The notes beneath the pieces were generated by a model that made no database searches, had not been told where the DNA came from, and saw only the letters and a program-made list of their open reading frames with translations. From CAZART01 sp964487555 (GTDB taxonomy: Bacteria > Bacteroidota > Rhodothermia > Rhodothermales > VXPQ01): a DNA stretch of 41,483 nucleotides. How positions within the stretch are numbered: position 1 is the stretch's first letter; every line of letters begins with the position of its first letter. The stretch lies in contig CAZART010000040.1 of assembly GCA_964487555.1 (NCBI GenBank), positions 1 to 41,483 on the forward strand, in the 5' to 3' direction. A program made the position numbers and the translations under genes. Of this stretch, positions 18,059-26,669 are shown one piece after another.

Positions 18059-18682
18059 ATGAGGTTCACAGGATTTTTCGTGCTCATGGCGCTCTTCGCG
18101 TTCGGGTCCCTTGCGCCGGCTGCCGCGCAGCATCGATCAGAATCGGCCGTCGAACGCCTTATCAATCGGGCGCTGAATGCAGATGACGACCGAAGCGACC
18201 GTCAACCAACCGTGATCGTACGCGACCGAGACATCGACAAGCGCGGCGATGAGCGTCCTCGCGGTCCGACGGCTCGAGAGAAGGCGGATCGGAGGGGTCG
18301 CTCGGAGACCGGCACGCGAACGGAACGCGAAAATCGCACGGAGCGAACGGAACGCGCAGCCAAACGCGCAGAGCGGACGGAACGCACGGATCGCACCGAG
18401 CGTACGGAGCGGCGCGACACGCGGACCGGGGAGGTTGGCCGCCGCGGTAGCGATGACCGCCACAAGAATAAGTCAGCGGCGAAACGCGGAAAGGGCCCGA
18501 AGTTCTGCAGGAGCGGAGGAGGACACCCGGTTCACGGCAGGCAGTGGTGCATCGACAAGGGGTTCGGCCTCGGTCACGCTGACGGCGTCGTGGACGTACG
18601 GCGCGAAGATCGGCGCTATCCGACCGGCAACGGGAATCGTACCATCCTCGACGACATCCTCGGTCGAACGCCACACGACTGA
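18059..18682 (+). CDS. secreted, Arg/Glu-rich repetitive protein of unknown function
   Basis: The 207-residue product has a clear signal peptide (1-24, ending AAAQ), then a polar, charged region. Between about residues 88 and 122 short units such as RTER, RTERTER and RTDRTER follow one another, coded by a degenerate tandem repeat (about 18320-18430). The C-terminal part is different: KFCRSGGGHPVHGRQWCIDKGFGLG (two Cys, perhaps a disulfide), then RTILDDILG at the end. Bacteroidota often have secreted proteins with such Cys-Gly tails, but no family could be named. The strong terminator at 18765 follows. Confidence 0.65.
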   Translation: MRFTGFFVLMALFAFGSLAPAAAQHRSESAVERLINRALNADDDRSDRQPTVIVRDRDIDKRGDERPRGPTAREKADRRGRSETGTRTERENRTERTERAAKRAERTERTDRTERTERRDTRTGEVGRRGSDDRHKNKSAAKRGKGPKFCRSGGGHPVHGRQWCIDKGFGLGHADGVVDVRREDRRYPTGNGNRTILDDILGRTPHD

Positions 18683-18764
18683 CATCTTTCTCAATTTCGG
18701 CCGTGCCCGTGTTCTGAAGTTTCCGCGTATGCGGAAAAGAACGCGCCCGCACGGTCGTCTATGC

Positions 18765-18802
18765 AAAACGCCGGCGGCACCTTGGTGCTTCGCCGGCGTT
18801 TT
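18765..18802 (+). terminator. intrinsic terminator after the repetitive secreted protein
   Basis: An 11-bp perfect stem AAAACGCCGGC (18765-18775) / GCCGGCGTTTT (18792-18802) with an inner GCACC-TT-GGTGC hairpin, then TAGCTTTTGG. A smaller hairpin TTTCCGC-GTAT-GCGGAAA (18720-18737) lies just before it. Confidence 0.92.
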
Positions 18803-18909
18803 AGCTTTTGGCATCGTTTCGCGCCGTATAATCCCCTCTAGATTCTCAGGAACTACGAAGTTCATAGTGGGTGTGCGGTATCTCGATCTATCCGCCGCTT
18901 GCACACTGA

Positions 18910-19752
18910 ATGGCCTCACGACCGATCACAGCGATTACGTCTCGTTTTCAGGATAGCGCCCGCACCGAGCGGCGCGCTATCCTGATGGAGCGCGTGCCGT
19001 ATGTGGCCGTCACCCGCTCACCGGTGGGTGCGCAGGACAATGAGGGACCGGGCCGTATCTTTAATGTGGCGACGTATAATGTCCATCGCTGGACCGGATC
19101 GGCGGGCGGGGCGCGCTGGAATCCCCGTCTGGCAATCGACGTGATCGCCGAGATAGACGCCGACGTCATCGCTCTGCAAGAAGTCTTGAGGCCCTTCGAT
19201 TTCGATGATCCGCTCGAGGCGCTCGCGGATGAGCTGGGTCTTTACGTCACACTCGTCTCGACGCGCATTCACCGTCACGGCGAGCTTGGAAACGCCATTT
19301 TGTCGAAGTGGCCCATGAGTTCGATCTATACGATCGATCTGAGCTTGAGTCGACTGGAGCAGCGCTCCGCCATCGTTACGGGCTTCCAGGGGAATGGCGC
19401 AGGATCGATGTCGGTGGTGTCGACGCATCTCGCGCTCGTCGACCGCACCAGAAAACGGCAGGTTCGGTCGCTGCTGGACAACCAGCAGCTTCAAGGCCCT
19501 GCGATCCTTCTGGGGGACATGAATGCATGGCGGCGCTGCAAGGCCACGAAGGCGCTCGAGGAGGAGCTGACGACGCTGCATCACAATTTGAACTGGCCGC
19601 CGAGTTTTCCCGCTACCCGGCCCGTGCTGGCACTAGACCGCATCTACGCCCGCGGCGCGGCCGTACATTCGCTGCGCGCCCATGCCAGCGAGGCGGCGCG
19701 CAGAGCGTCCGACCATTTACCGGTTCTGGCCACGGTCGAGCTGCAGGATTAG
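18910..19752 (+). CDS. endonuclease/exonuclease/phosphatase (EEP) family hydrolase
   Basis: The 280-residue protein has the metal-dependent EEP active-site set in order: ATYNVHRWTG (about 53-62), ADVIALQEV with the metal-binding Glu (about 83-91), STHLALVDR, LLGDMNAWR (the GDxN motif) and the C-terminal ASDHLPV. Family members cut DNA, inositol phosphates or phospholipids; this size and style is frequent near lipid enzymes, but the substrate is open. No signal peptide is seen. An internal start at 18985 is also possible, since residues 1-25 show no similarity. About 265 bp without a recognised gene follow. Confidence 0.85.
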   Translation: MASRPITAITSRFQDSARTERRAILMERVPYVAVTRSPVGAQDNEGPGRIFNVATYNVHRWTGSAGGARWNPRLAIDVIAEIDADVIALQEVLRPFDFDDPLEALADELGLYVTLVSTRIHRHGELGNAILSKWPMSSIYTIDLSLSRLEQRSAIVTGFQGNGAGSMSVVSTHLALVDRTRKRQVRSLLDNQQLQGPAILLGDMNAWRRCKATKALEEELTTLHHNLNWPPSFPATRPVLALDRIYARGAAVHSLRAHASEAARRASDHLPVLATVELQD

Positions 19753-20017
19753 GATCGCACATCGCCCCTCTTCGTCGCCGTCGATGCCTTTCCCTTTTCG
19801 ACGTGAAGCTGCTTTCAGAAAAGCCGGCCCGTCCGCCTCCCCTCCACTCGTCGCCGTCCTCGGGGAGATGAAGCTCGATGGCGCGCATTTCAGCACATAA
19901 ACCCGCTTTCCGTTAAATTCCGCCCGGAGCTCGCCGACGGTATGATGGTATGATGGCTGCGCGCGAGCCCCAGCGACGCAGAATTCGAGCCAGTAAAGAT
20001 CGCCTAAAGGAATGCTC

Positions 20018-21043
20018 ATGAAAGTCGTCACGTTTGGAGAGGTCATGCTGAGACTCTCGCCGCCGGGCTACTCCCGTTTCACGCAGACACCGACGTTCGA
20101 CGTGACGTTTGGAGGCGGTGAAGCGAACGTCGCCGTGGCGCTCTCCAGTTTCGGGATGGAGAGCTACTTCATCTCCAAAATACCGCGTCACGAGATCGGA
20201 CAGTCCTGCGTCAACTACCTGCGTCGCTACGGTGTCAATGACGATTTTATCATCCGGGCGGGTGATCGGCTCGGCATCTACTTTCTCGAAACCGGCGCCA
20301 GCCAGCGGCCGTCGAAGGTCATCTACGACCGAGCGCACTCGGCCGTAACCACACTCACGCCGGATGAAGTGGATTGGGACGCCGCTATGGAAGGCGCGTC
20401 GTGGTTTCACTGGACCGGAATCACGCCCGCCCTGGGTGACAATGCCAGGGCGTGCGTCGAGGCGGCCTGCAAGGCGGCGGCCAAAGCAGGCGTCACCGTG
20501 AGCTGCGATCTGAACTACAGGGCCAAACTCTGGACCGTCGAACAGGCTCGCGAGTCCATGAATGCGATGATGGAGTACGTCGACGTGTGCGTCGCCAATG
20601 AAGAGGATGCCGACAAATGCCTCGGCGTACGCATCGGTGGAGACGTCGAGAAGGCGGAGCTCAACGAGGAGGATTACTTCGACGCCGCCCGGCGTATGCG
20701 TGACGAATACAATTTTAAGTCCGTTGCATTTACACTCCGTGAAAGTTTTTCAGCATCGCGGAACGGTTGGAGCGCCATCCTCCACGACGACCGCGACTGC
20801 GTGCAGCCCTACCGTAGCGATCGGTACGACATTCAGATTGTGGATCGCGTCGGTGGAGGCGACTCCTTCGCCAGCGGCCTCATCTACGGATTATTGACAA
20901 AAGATGATACACGGAAGGCGCTGGAATATGCGGTGGCCGCTTCCTGCCTCAAGCAGACGATTCCGGGCGACTTCAATCTCGTGAGTGTCGATGAGGTGGA
21001 GAAGCTGGCCGGCGGGAGCGGTTCGGGTCGTGTGGAACGGTAA
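20018..21043 (+). CDS. kdgK: PfkB-family sugar kinase, 2-keto-3-deoxygluconate kinase-like
   Basis: The 341-residue ribokinase-fold protein begins KVVTFGEVMLRLSPPG and has FGGGEANVAVALSSFG (PfkB signature 1) and DRVGGGDSFASGLIYG (signature 2, with the catalytic Asp). The sequence style, TFGEVMLRLSPP with the GIYFLETGASQRPSKVIYDR segment, is that of KdgK, which phosphorylates 2-keto-3-deoxygluconate in pectin and uronate breakdown. The start at 20018 has AAAGGA six bases upstream. It ends only 28 bp before the double-SIS gene of the hydrogenase maturation set and shares its direction, so it may be in that operon although its role is in sugar metabolism. Confidence 0.85.
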   Translation: MKVVTFGEVMLRLSPPGYSRFTQTPTFDVTFGGGEANVAVALSSFGMESYFISKIPRHEIGQSCVNYLRRYGVNDDFIIRAGDRLGIYFLETGASQRPSKVIYDRAHSAVTTLTPDEVDWDAAMEGASWFHWTGITPALGDNARACVEAACKAAAKAGVTVSCDLNYRAKLWTVEQARESMNAMMEYVDVCVANEEDADKCLGVRIGGDVEKAELNEEDYFDAARRMRDEYNFKSVAFTLRESFSASRNGWSAILHDDRDCVQPYRSDRYDIQIVDRVGGGDSFASGLIYGLLTKDDTRKALEYAVAASCLKQTIPGDFNLVSVDEVEKLAGGSGSGRVER

Positions 21044-21071
21044 TGGGATCTGAGTGTGTCAGATACTTACT

Positions 21072-22289
21072 ATGGCGCAGCACATCGACACGCTCGCGAA
21101 GCGAATCAGTGAACGGCTTCGTCTACGAAACGACGTTTCGTCGTCTTTTTTTCCGGATGAGGCGGCTCGGCTGAGCGCCGTCTGCCGGCAGATGGCCGAT
21201 CGGTTCGATGAGGGCGGACGCCTTCTCGCATTCGGCCGTGGCGCGCACACGACCGACGCCCAGCACGTCTCTGTCGAGTTCGTACATCCGGTGATTGTGG
21301 GGAAGCGGGCACTGCCTGCCCTCGACGTCAGCTCCTATTTTCCGGACGGCATCATGCCGCTCGTGCGTCCCAATGACATCGTCATGGGGTTCGGACCGCC
21401 GGGCGGGGATCCGGAAGTGGAGGCGCTGCTGGCCCGCCTTCACGAAAACGGCATCCTGACGCTGGCGCTGCCGGGCGGAATCGGACATTACGCTACAGCT
21501 GCCGCGTCGCCCGATCCGTTCATCCATCAGGAGATGATAGAGATTCTTTACCACACGCTCTGGGAAACCGTACACGTGTTTTTTGAGCATCGGGAGATGG
21601 GCCATGACGTCGGGGAATCGGGATTCCTCTATCCCTTTCTCGGCTCCGAAAAACAGGACACGGCTGCCGTCCAAAACGACGTAGCGGAATCGATCGTCTC
21701 CAAAGCCCAGGTCGATGAACGTCTGCGCGTCTTCGTAGCCGACGAACTGTCGCACGGCCTCGCCGAGGCTGCGATCAGCATTCGGGAGCGGATCCGCGCC
21801 GGAGGCAAGATCATCGCCTTCGGCAATGGTGGCTCAGCGACCGATGCAAACGATTTCGCCTTCGACTGTGCGATGCCGCCTTCGGGGTTGAAGCCCGTTC
21901 CCGCGATCTCCCTGTCGCTCGAGCCCGCCAACATCAGCGCCATTGCCAACGACATTGGAGCTGATGCCGTCTTCCTCCGCCAACTCATCGCTCACGCTAC
22001 GGAAAACGACGTCGCCGTCGCGTTTTCGACGAGCGGCAGCTCGACCAGCGTCATTGAAGCGTTAAAAGAGGCGCGCAGACGAGGACTGCCGACGGTCGCC
22101 TTTCTCGGGTACGACGGTGGTGAGATCGCCCGCCGCGGCCTCGCCGCCCACGCGCTCGTCGTCGATTGCGACTACATTCCGAGGATTCAGGAAATCCACG
22201 CCTCTATGTATCACGTCATGCGGGAATCCTTTCAAGAGCGGCCTCCGCGAGAACTCCTGGACGTCGAGGGTATCTATGGCCTCCGTTGA
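21072..22289 (+). CDS. double SIS-domain protein (GmhA-like) in the hydrogenase maturation cluster
   Basis: The 405-residue protein has two SIS (sugar isomerase) domains, each like GmhA, the sedoheptulose-7-phosphate isomerase: the first around LLAFGRGAHTTDAQHVSVEF (about 49-68), the second around IIAFGNGGSATDANDFAFDC (about 252-271) with FSTSGSSTSVIEAL. SIS domains bind phosphosugars. A two-domain SIS protein is a known neighbour of hypF in actinobacterial hydrogenase clusters, and its task there is not established. The ATG at 21072 is preferred over a GTG at 21054. Its end overlaps the glutaredoxin-like gene by 14 bp, which indicates coupled translation. Confidence 0.85.
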   Translation: MAQHIDTLAKRISERLRLRNDVSSSFFPDEAARLSAVCRQMADRFDEGGRLLAFGRGAHTTDAQHVSVEFVHPVIVGKRALPALDVSSYFPDGIMPLVRPNDIVMGFGPPGGDPEVEALLARLHENGILTLALPGGIGHYATAAASPDPFIHQEMIEILYHTLWETVHVFFEHREMGHDVGESGFLYPFLGSEKQDTAAVQNDVAESIVSKAQVDERLRVFVADELSHGLAEAAISIRERIRAGGKIIAFGNGGSATDANDFAFDCAMPPSGLKPVPAISLSLEPANISAIANDIGADAVFLRQLIAHATENDVAVAFSTSGSSTSVIEALKEARRRGLPTVAFLGYDGGEIARRGLAAHALVVDCDYIPRIQEIHASMYHVMRESFQERPPRELLDVEGIYGLR

Positions 22290-22533
22290 GCACCCGCGGC
22301 GCGAATTGTTTGGCACGCCGGCGTGCCGCTTCACGGCAGAGCTGCGGGAAGACCTCCTCTGGCGCGGACTCGACTTCGAAGAATACGACGTCGACGAGGA
22401 TGAAGCGGCGCTCCGGAGGATGTTGGAACTGACGGACGGCCGGTGCATGGTGCCCGTCCTTGTGGAGGATGGTGAACTCAAGCAGATCGGGATCGGGGGG
22501 CGGGGATGCTACGTGAGTCCGAGGGCGACGTAA
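22276..22533 (+). CDS. glutaredoxin-like protein with CxxT motif
   Basis: The 85-residue protein has a thioredoxin-like fold order: ELFGTPACRFTAELREDLL (about 9-27) with a CRFT motif where glutaredoxins have CPYC, a GLDFEEYDVDED strand and VPVLVEDGELKQIG with the cis-Pro. It resembles the small glutaredoxin-like (seleno)proteins in which Cys or Sec is followed two residues later by Ser/Thr. With a single Cys it could carry a thiol adduct or a metal rather than act as a dithiol reductase. It overlaps both neighbours (SIS gene by 14 bp, hypF by 28 bp), so it is very likely made together with HypF. Confidence 0.72.
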   Translation: MASVEHPRRELFGTPACRFTAELREDLLWRGLDFEEYDVDEDEAALRRMLELTDGRCMVPVLVEDGELKQIGIGGRGCYVSPRAT

Positions 22534-24761
22534 CCGCGCGCCGCGTGCTCGTTCGCGGCACCATTCAGGGCGTCGGCTTCCGACCGTTCATCTACCGCCT
22601 CGCTCGCCGCTACGGCCTAAGCGGATGGGTACGAAACGCCGTCGACGGCGTCGAAATTCACGTCGAAGGTCCTTCGCACGACGTGGAATCGTTTCTCGAG
22701 TTGATCGGGACCGAGGCGCCGTCCGCTGCGGCGGTGGCCGATGTCGAGACGGAGACGGTCACCGCGGAGGGGCAGCCTGCGTTTCAGATTATCGCCAGCC
22801 GGCACGGAGCCGCCCCGACGGTTCGCGTCTCACCCGATCTCTGCGTTTGTGCCGAATGCCTCTCGGAGGTACGGGACCCCGCAAATCGCCGCGCCGGGTA
22901 TCCCTACATAAATTGTACGAACTGCGGACCACGTTACAGCATCATCCACCGTCTGCCGTACGATCGTCCGTTCACGACGATGGGAGACTGGGAGATGTGC
23001 GTCGATTGCACGCGGGAGTACCTGAACCCCCTCGACCGCCGCTTTCACGCGCAGCCGACGGCGTGTCCCGTCTGCGGCCCGGCTTACCTTCTGTCGATGC
23101 CGGACGGGCGTATTGGGGCTCAAGGTAAAGACGCTATCCGCGATGCCGCGCGTCGCCTTGCAGGGGGCGAAATTCTCGCCGTGAAGGGGCTTGGCGGCTA
23201 TCATCTGGCCTGCGACGCGATAAATGTTGATGCCGTCTGGGCACTCCGCGAACGCAAGTTTCGAAAGGAGAAGCCTTTCGCGCTGATGGCGGCCGACATC
23301 GCAACCGCGGAAGATCTGGTAGAACTTTCGACCGATGCGGTTCGGCTGCTTCAGTCGGCGGCGAGTCCAATCGTGTTGTTGCCCGCCCGGCGCGACATTC
23401 CTGGTGCCGCGCCCGGTATCGAGGACCTGGGTATCATGCTGCCTTACACGCCGCTGCACCATCTCCTCTTTGATGCCGGTGCGCCGCGCGTTCTGGTGTT
23501 GACGAGTGCCAACCTGTCGAGTGAGCCGATTGCCTACGAGGATGGCGAGGCCTTCGAACGTCTCGCGGGGCTCGCGGATGCCTTCGTCGTCGGTGAGCGG
23601 CCGATCGCCCGCCGCGTCGATGATTCGGTCGTGCAGATGGGGCCGCTCGGGCCGGTCCTCGTTCGGCGCGCGCGCGGTTATGCTCCGGCCCCTGTGGCCG
23701 TGCTGCCGATGCGCGATCCGATCCTGGCTGTCGGCGCCGATTTGAAGAACGCCGTGACACTCGTCGTCGGAGGCGAGGCCTTCGTCGGCCAGCACGTCGG
23801 CGACCTGGAGTATTTCGGGTCGATATCCGCCTTCCGAGAGACGATCTCGGATCTGCTCGAGATGTACGACGTGCCCGTCGATCGGCTCCGCGTCGCGCAC
23901 GATGCCCATCTACAGTACATCTCCACGATGGAAGCCCTTGAGATCGGCGATCAGCATGTCGCCGTGCAGCATCACCGGGCGCATCTCGCGTCCGTGCTGG
24001 CGGAGTACGGCGCCTGGGATGTGCGCGTGCTCGGCATCACGCTCGATGGAACGGGCTACGGCGACGATGGGGCGATCTGGGGCGGCGAAATGTTTGCCGG
24101 CAGCGTGCGAGGCGGTTTTGAGCGGGTGGCTCATTTGCGCGAGACGCGGCTTCCCGGCGGGGATGCGGCGGCGCGCCATCCCGTTCAGGCGGCATCCGGT
24201 TTCGTAGCCGAGCTCGATGATCTGCCGGATTTCGAAAGGCCACCCTTCGACTTTCCGCAACGGTACCGCGCGGCGCGGGAGCTGCTTGCGAAAGAGGTGC
24301 GAGTATTCAGGACCACCTCGGCCGGGCGCCTCTTCGATGCCGCCGCCGCGCTCTGCGGTTTCACGCGCGGCATCACCTACGAAGGGCAGGCCGCGATCTG
24401 GCTGGAACAGCAGGCTCGTCGCTCGAAGACGTCGGACGCCTATCCCTTTCCGGATCTCGACTTTCGCCCACTTCTCGGAGCGGTCGTCGCAGACCGGCGA
24501 AGCGGCCGTCCGGTAGAGGACGTCGCGCGATCCTTCCACCTGGGCCTCGCTAAAGGACTGGCTGATCGCGCGGCAGCGTTGTGCGACCAGCTCGAGCTCG
24601 AGGAGGTCGTGCTTTCCGGAGGCGTGTTCCAGAATCAGCTGCTGCTCGCCCGGCTGCTCGACGAGCTGGGCGATGCTCGGCCGATCCGGATCAATCACAT
24701 GGTGCCCTGTAACGACGGCGGCATCAGCCTGGGCCAGGCCGCTATCGCAGCGTTCGTCTAG
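22506..24761 (+). CDS. hypF: carbamoyltransferase HypF
   Basis: The 751-residue protein has the HypF order: acylphosphatase domain with RGTIQGVGFRPF (about 17-28), two zinc-finger pairs (CAECLSE ... CTNCGPRYS and CVDCTREY ... CPVCGP, about 116-195), the YrdC-like domain with AVKGLGGYHLACDA, and the Kae1-like carbamoyltransferase domain with VQHHRAHLASVLAEYG and VVLSGGVFQNQ. It makes thiocarbamate on HypE from carbamoyl phosphate, the source of the two cyanide ligands of the Ni-Fe site. Its stop overlaps that of the nickel permease on the other strand within CTAG. Confidence 0.98.
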   Translation: MLRESEGDVTARRVLVRGTIQGVGFRPFIYRLARRYGLSGWVRNAVDGVEIHVEGPSHDVESFLELIGTEAPSAAAVADVETETVTAEGQPAFQIIASRHGAAPTVRVSPDLCVCAECLSEVRDPANRRAGYPYINCTNCGPRYSIIHRLPYDRPFTTMGDWEMCVDCTREYLNPLDRRFHAQPTACPVCGPAYLLSMPDGRIGAQGKDAIRDAARRLAGGEILAVKGLGGYHLACDAINVDAVWALRERKFRKEKPFALMAADIATAEDLVELSTDAVRLLQSAASPIVLLPARRDIPGAAPGIEDLGIMLPYTPLHHLLFDAGAPRVLVLTSANLSSEPIAYEDGEAFERLAGLADAFVVGERPIARRVDDSVVQMGPLGPVLVRRARGYAPAPVAVLPMRDPILAVGADLKNAVTLVVGGEAFVGQHVGDLEYFGSISAFRETISDLLEMYDVPVDRLRVAHDAHLQYISTMEALEIGDQHVAVQHHRAHLASVLAEYGAWDVRVLGITLDGTGYGDDGAIWGGEMFAGSVRGGFERVAHLRETRLPGGDAAARHPVQAASGFVAELDDLPDFERPPFDFPQRYRAARELLAKEVRVFRTTSAGRLFDAAAALCGFTRGITYEGQAAIWLEQQARRSKTSDAYPFPDLDFRPLLGAVVADRRSGRPVEDVARSFHLGLAKGLADRAAALCDQLELEEVVLSGGVFQNQLLLARLLDELGDARPIRINHMVPCNDGGISLGQAAIAAFV

Positions 24762-25426
24762 AGCACAAACTCACCTACCATCACGAAGCCGAGGGCAATA
24801 CTCAACATGCCGCACAGACTTGTCAGGAGATTGAACACATACGGACGGGACTGGGACGCCAACAGCGGAAGTGCCAGGGCGGTCGTGACGAGCCCCATCC
24901 CGATCAGCGAGCCGATGCCGAAGATGAGGGCGTATACGGGGGCGAGCAGGGCGGAAGGAAGCGTGGCCGCGACCAGGGGCAGAAGCGCACCGCTTCCGGC
25001 GAAGCCGTGGATGAGCCCGACCGAATAGCCCCGCCACGAGCTGCTAAACCGGTGCGGATGCGAATGGTCTCCGACGTGGTAATGCGGAATGCCGTCGTGC
25101 GTATGCTTGCGAAGGCTCATGACGCGCCGGATGCTGACGCCGACCGTCCAAACGCCCAGGACAATGAGCATGGCAGCCACCGGAAGCTCCAGGAACGCGA
25201 TCTGTTCCGGCGAAACCTGAAGGCGAAGTGCGCTGACGATCAGGACTCCCAGGATAAGGATGGTGGTGTGGCCGAGACCCCAGGCCAGCCCCGTGCGGAG
25301 TGCGGACGAAAGTTTCGGTTTCTCGTGAAGAAGCGTCGAAACGGCGATCACATGATCACCGTCAAACGCGTGACTGAACCCGCTCAAAAATCCCAGTGCG
25401 AATACGGCCGGAATTGCAGCCTCCAT
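24758..25426 (-). CDS. nickel/cobalt permease (NiCoT/UreH-like)
   Basis: The 222-residue membrane protein has about six helices. Near its start it carries HAFDGDH, the HX4DH nickel signature of NiCoT permeases, then GLGHTTI, another conserved family motif. Between helices lies a His-rich loop (KHTHDGIPHYHVGDHSHPHR, about 113-132) that probably gathers metal. It would bring Ni2+ into the cell for the hydrogenase. The start at 25426 has GGGAGAGA upstream; the frame reaches further but without similarity. It is the last gene of the minus-strand hypA-hypB set. Confidence 0.86.
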   Translation of the reverse strand: MEAAIPAVFALGFLSGFSHAFDGDHVIAVSTLLHEKPKLSSALRTGLAWGLGHTTILILGVLIVSALRLQVSPEQIAFLELPVAAMLIVLGVWTVGVSIRRVMSLRKHTHDGIPHYHVGDHSHPHRFSSSWRGYSVGLIHGFAGSGALLPLVAATLPSALLAPVYALIFGIGSLIGMGLVTTALALPLLASQSRPYVFNLLTSLCGMLSIALGFVMVGEFVL

Positions 25427-25518
25427 ACATTCTCTCCCGATCAAATACGGCTCGAAATTGAGCGCGATGGTACAGCGTTCGCAGAATCGCGGCGGATGCC
25501 CGCCTCTTCTGAATTGAT

Positions 25519-25884
25519 TCAAGCCTCCACTGATTGTGCCCGCACCGTCCTACGAAGGTGGGAAATGCGGTGCCGAGTGCCGTCGGCAGATCGAACATCG
25601 GCGTCTTCGGCCAGATAGAAGACGTCGTCGCGGTCTTCCTGAAGCGCCATAGCCACCTCAAGAGGCACGACGTAGATCGCCCCATCCTCCGGTGCCGGCA
25701 TCCCTTTTATTCCTCGAATCCGGCGCACGTTCAGCGAAAACGTATGTCCCGAGGCGTCCTCAAACGACTGGTGATCACCGACGGCCATGAGCCCGACATA
25801 CCGCGCGTCGGGCTCAATATCCACGAGCTCGCCCTGTGAATCGTAAAGTGAAAACCGCGTGCCGGTGAGATTGATCAGTTTCAT
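25519..25884 (-). CDS. conserved protein of unknown function between hypB and the nickel permease
   Basis: The 121-residue protein starts MKLINLTGTRFSLYD and has a GIKGMPAPEDGAIYVVPLEVA segment (about 60-80) and a DDVFYLAEDADVR stretch. Similar small proteins beginning with K-L-I-N-L-T and carrying a G-x-P-x-P-x-x-G-x-x-Y-x-V centre are found in many bacteria and phages without known function. No metal motif, signal or helix is seen. It sits 83 bp after hypB and 92 bp before the permease, on the same strand, so it is probably expressed with them. Confidence 0.62.
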   Translation of the reverse strand: MKLINLTGTRFSLYDSQGELVDIEPDARYVGLMAVGDHQSFEDASGHTFSLNVRRIRGIKGMPAPEDGAIYVVPLEVAMALQEDRDDVFYLAEDADVRSADGTRHRISHLRRTVRAQSVEA

Positions 25885-25902
25885 AATTGCGTATCACCGC
25901 TT

Positions 25903-25960
25903 TTGGAGCGAGAGCATCGAGGAAGGATCGAGCTTCGAGCATCGAGGATCGAAGTGGTTT
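25903..25960. repeat. two copies of a short direct repeat in the hypB downstream spacer
   Basis: GAGCATCGAGGAAGGATCGA is followed by GAGCATCGAGGATCGA, the second copy lying inside an inverted pair CTTCGA/TCGAAG. No T-run follows, so terminator function is unclear. Confidence 0.55.
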
Positions 25961-25967
25961 CCGGCGT

Positions 25968-26669
25968 TTATCTTTCTCTTCCTGTCACATTCGTTCGTGC
26001 CGGCTTAGCTGTAGCGTTTATCGCTTCCTGGACAAAACCGATCCACTCCTCCAGACCGTCGCCTGTGCGGGCGGACGTTTCGAGGATCGGCAGACCGGGT
26101 CGCATGCGTTCTATGTTGGCATAGGCCGTTTCGCGGTCGAATTCGACGGCGTCGGCGATATCTGTCTTCGTGACGACGGCCACGTCGGCCGTGTTGAAGA
26201 TCGTCGGGTACTTCAGCGGCTTGTCTTCGCCTTCCGTGACGGAAAACAGCACGGCCCGCAGGTTCTCGCCGAGGTCGTAGCTGGCCGGGCAGACGAGATT
26301 ACCGACGTTCTCGATGAAAAGGACGTCGATCTCATCGAGCGTCCAACCGTCTAGCGCATCGTCGATCATCTCAGCTTCAAGGTGGCAGGTCGTGCCCGTA
26401 CTGATCTGCCGAACCGCCGCGCCGCTGCGTGCCAGGCGCGTAGCATCGTTCTCCGTCGCGAGATCGCCGACGAGTGCCGCGACGCGCGTGTCGCGGCGAA
26501 GCGCCTCCAGCGTGCGCTGAAGGAGCATCGTCTTGCCCGAGCCGGGGCTCGAGACGAGATTGACGACGAACGTGCCGGACGCCTCAAAACGCCTGCGCAG
26601 CTCACGCGCCAGCTCGTCGTTCTTCTTCAGAATGCCGTGCCGAACGTCTATGATGCGCGTCTTCGTCAT
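25968..26669 (-). CDS. hypB: hydrogenase maturation GTPase HypB
   Basis: The 233-residue SIMIBI GTPase has G1 LVSSPGSGKT (38-47), the metal-binding C95-H96 pair in GTTCHLEAEM, ENVGNLVCP (switch region with a further Cys) and the G4-like VTKTD. It hands Ni2+ to HypA and the hydrogenase precursor. The N-terminal CxxCGC nickel site of E. coli HypB and the His-rich stretch of others are both absent, so nickel storage is not expected. Its start overlaps the hypA stop by four bases, showing translational coupling. Confidence 0.97.
   Translation of the reverse strand: MTKTRIIDVRHGILKKNDELARELRRRFEASGTFVVNLVSSPGSGKTMLLQRTLEALRRDTRVAALVGDLATENDATRLARSGAAVRQISTGTTCHLEAEMIDDALDGWTLDEIDVLFIENVGNLVCPASYDLGENLRAVLFSVTEGEDKPLKYPTIFNTADVAVVTKTDIADAVEFDRETAYANIERMRPGLPILETSARTGDGLEEWIGFVQEAINATAKPARTNVTGRER

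Noticed and set aside
19753..20017. Minus-strand frame over the spacer before the KDG kinase-like gene
   Set aside because: Low similarity to anything recognised, and it runs into the flanking genes as a shadow frame.
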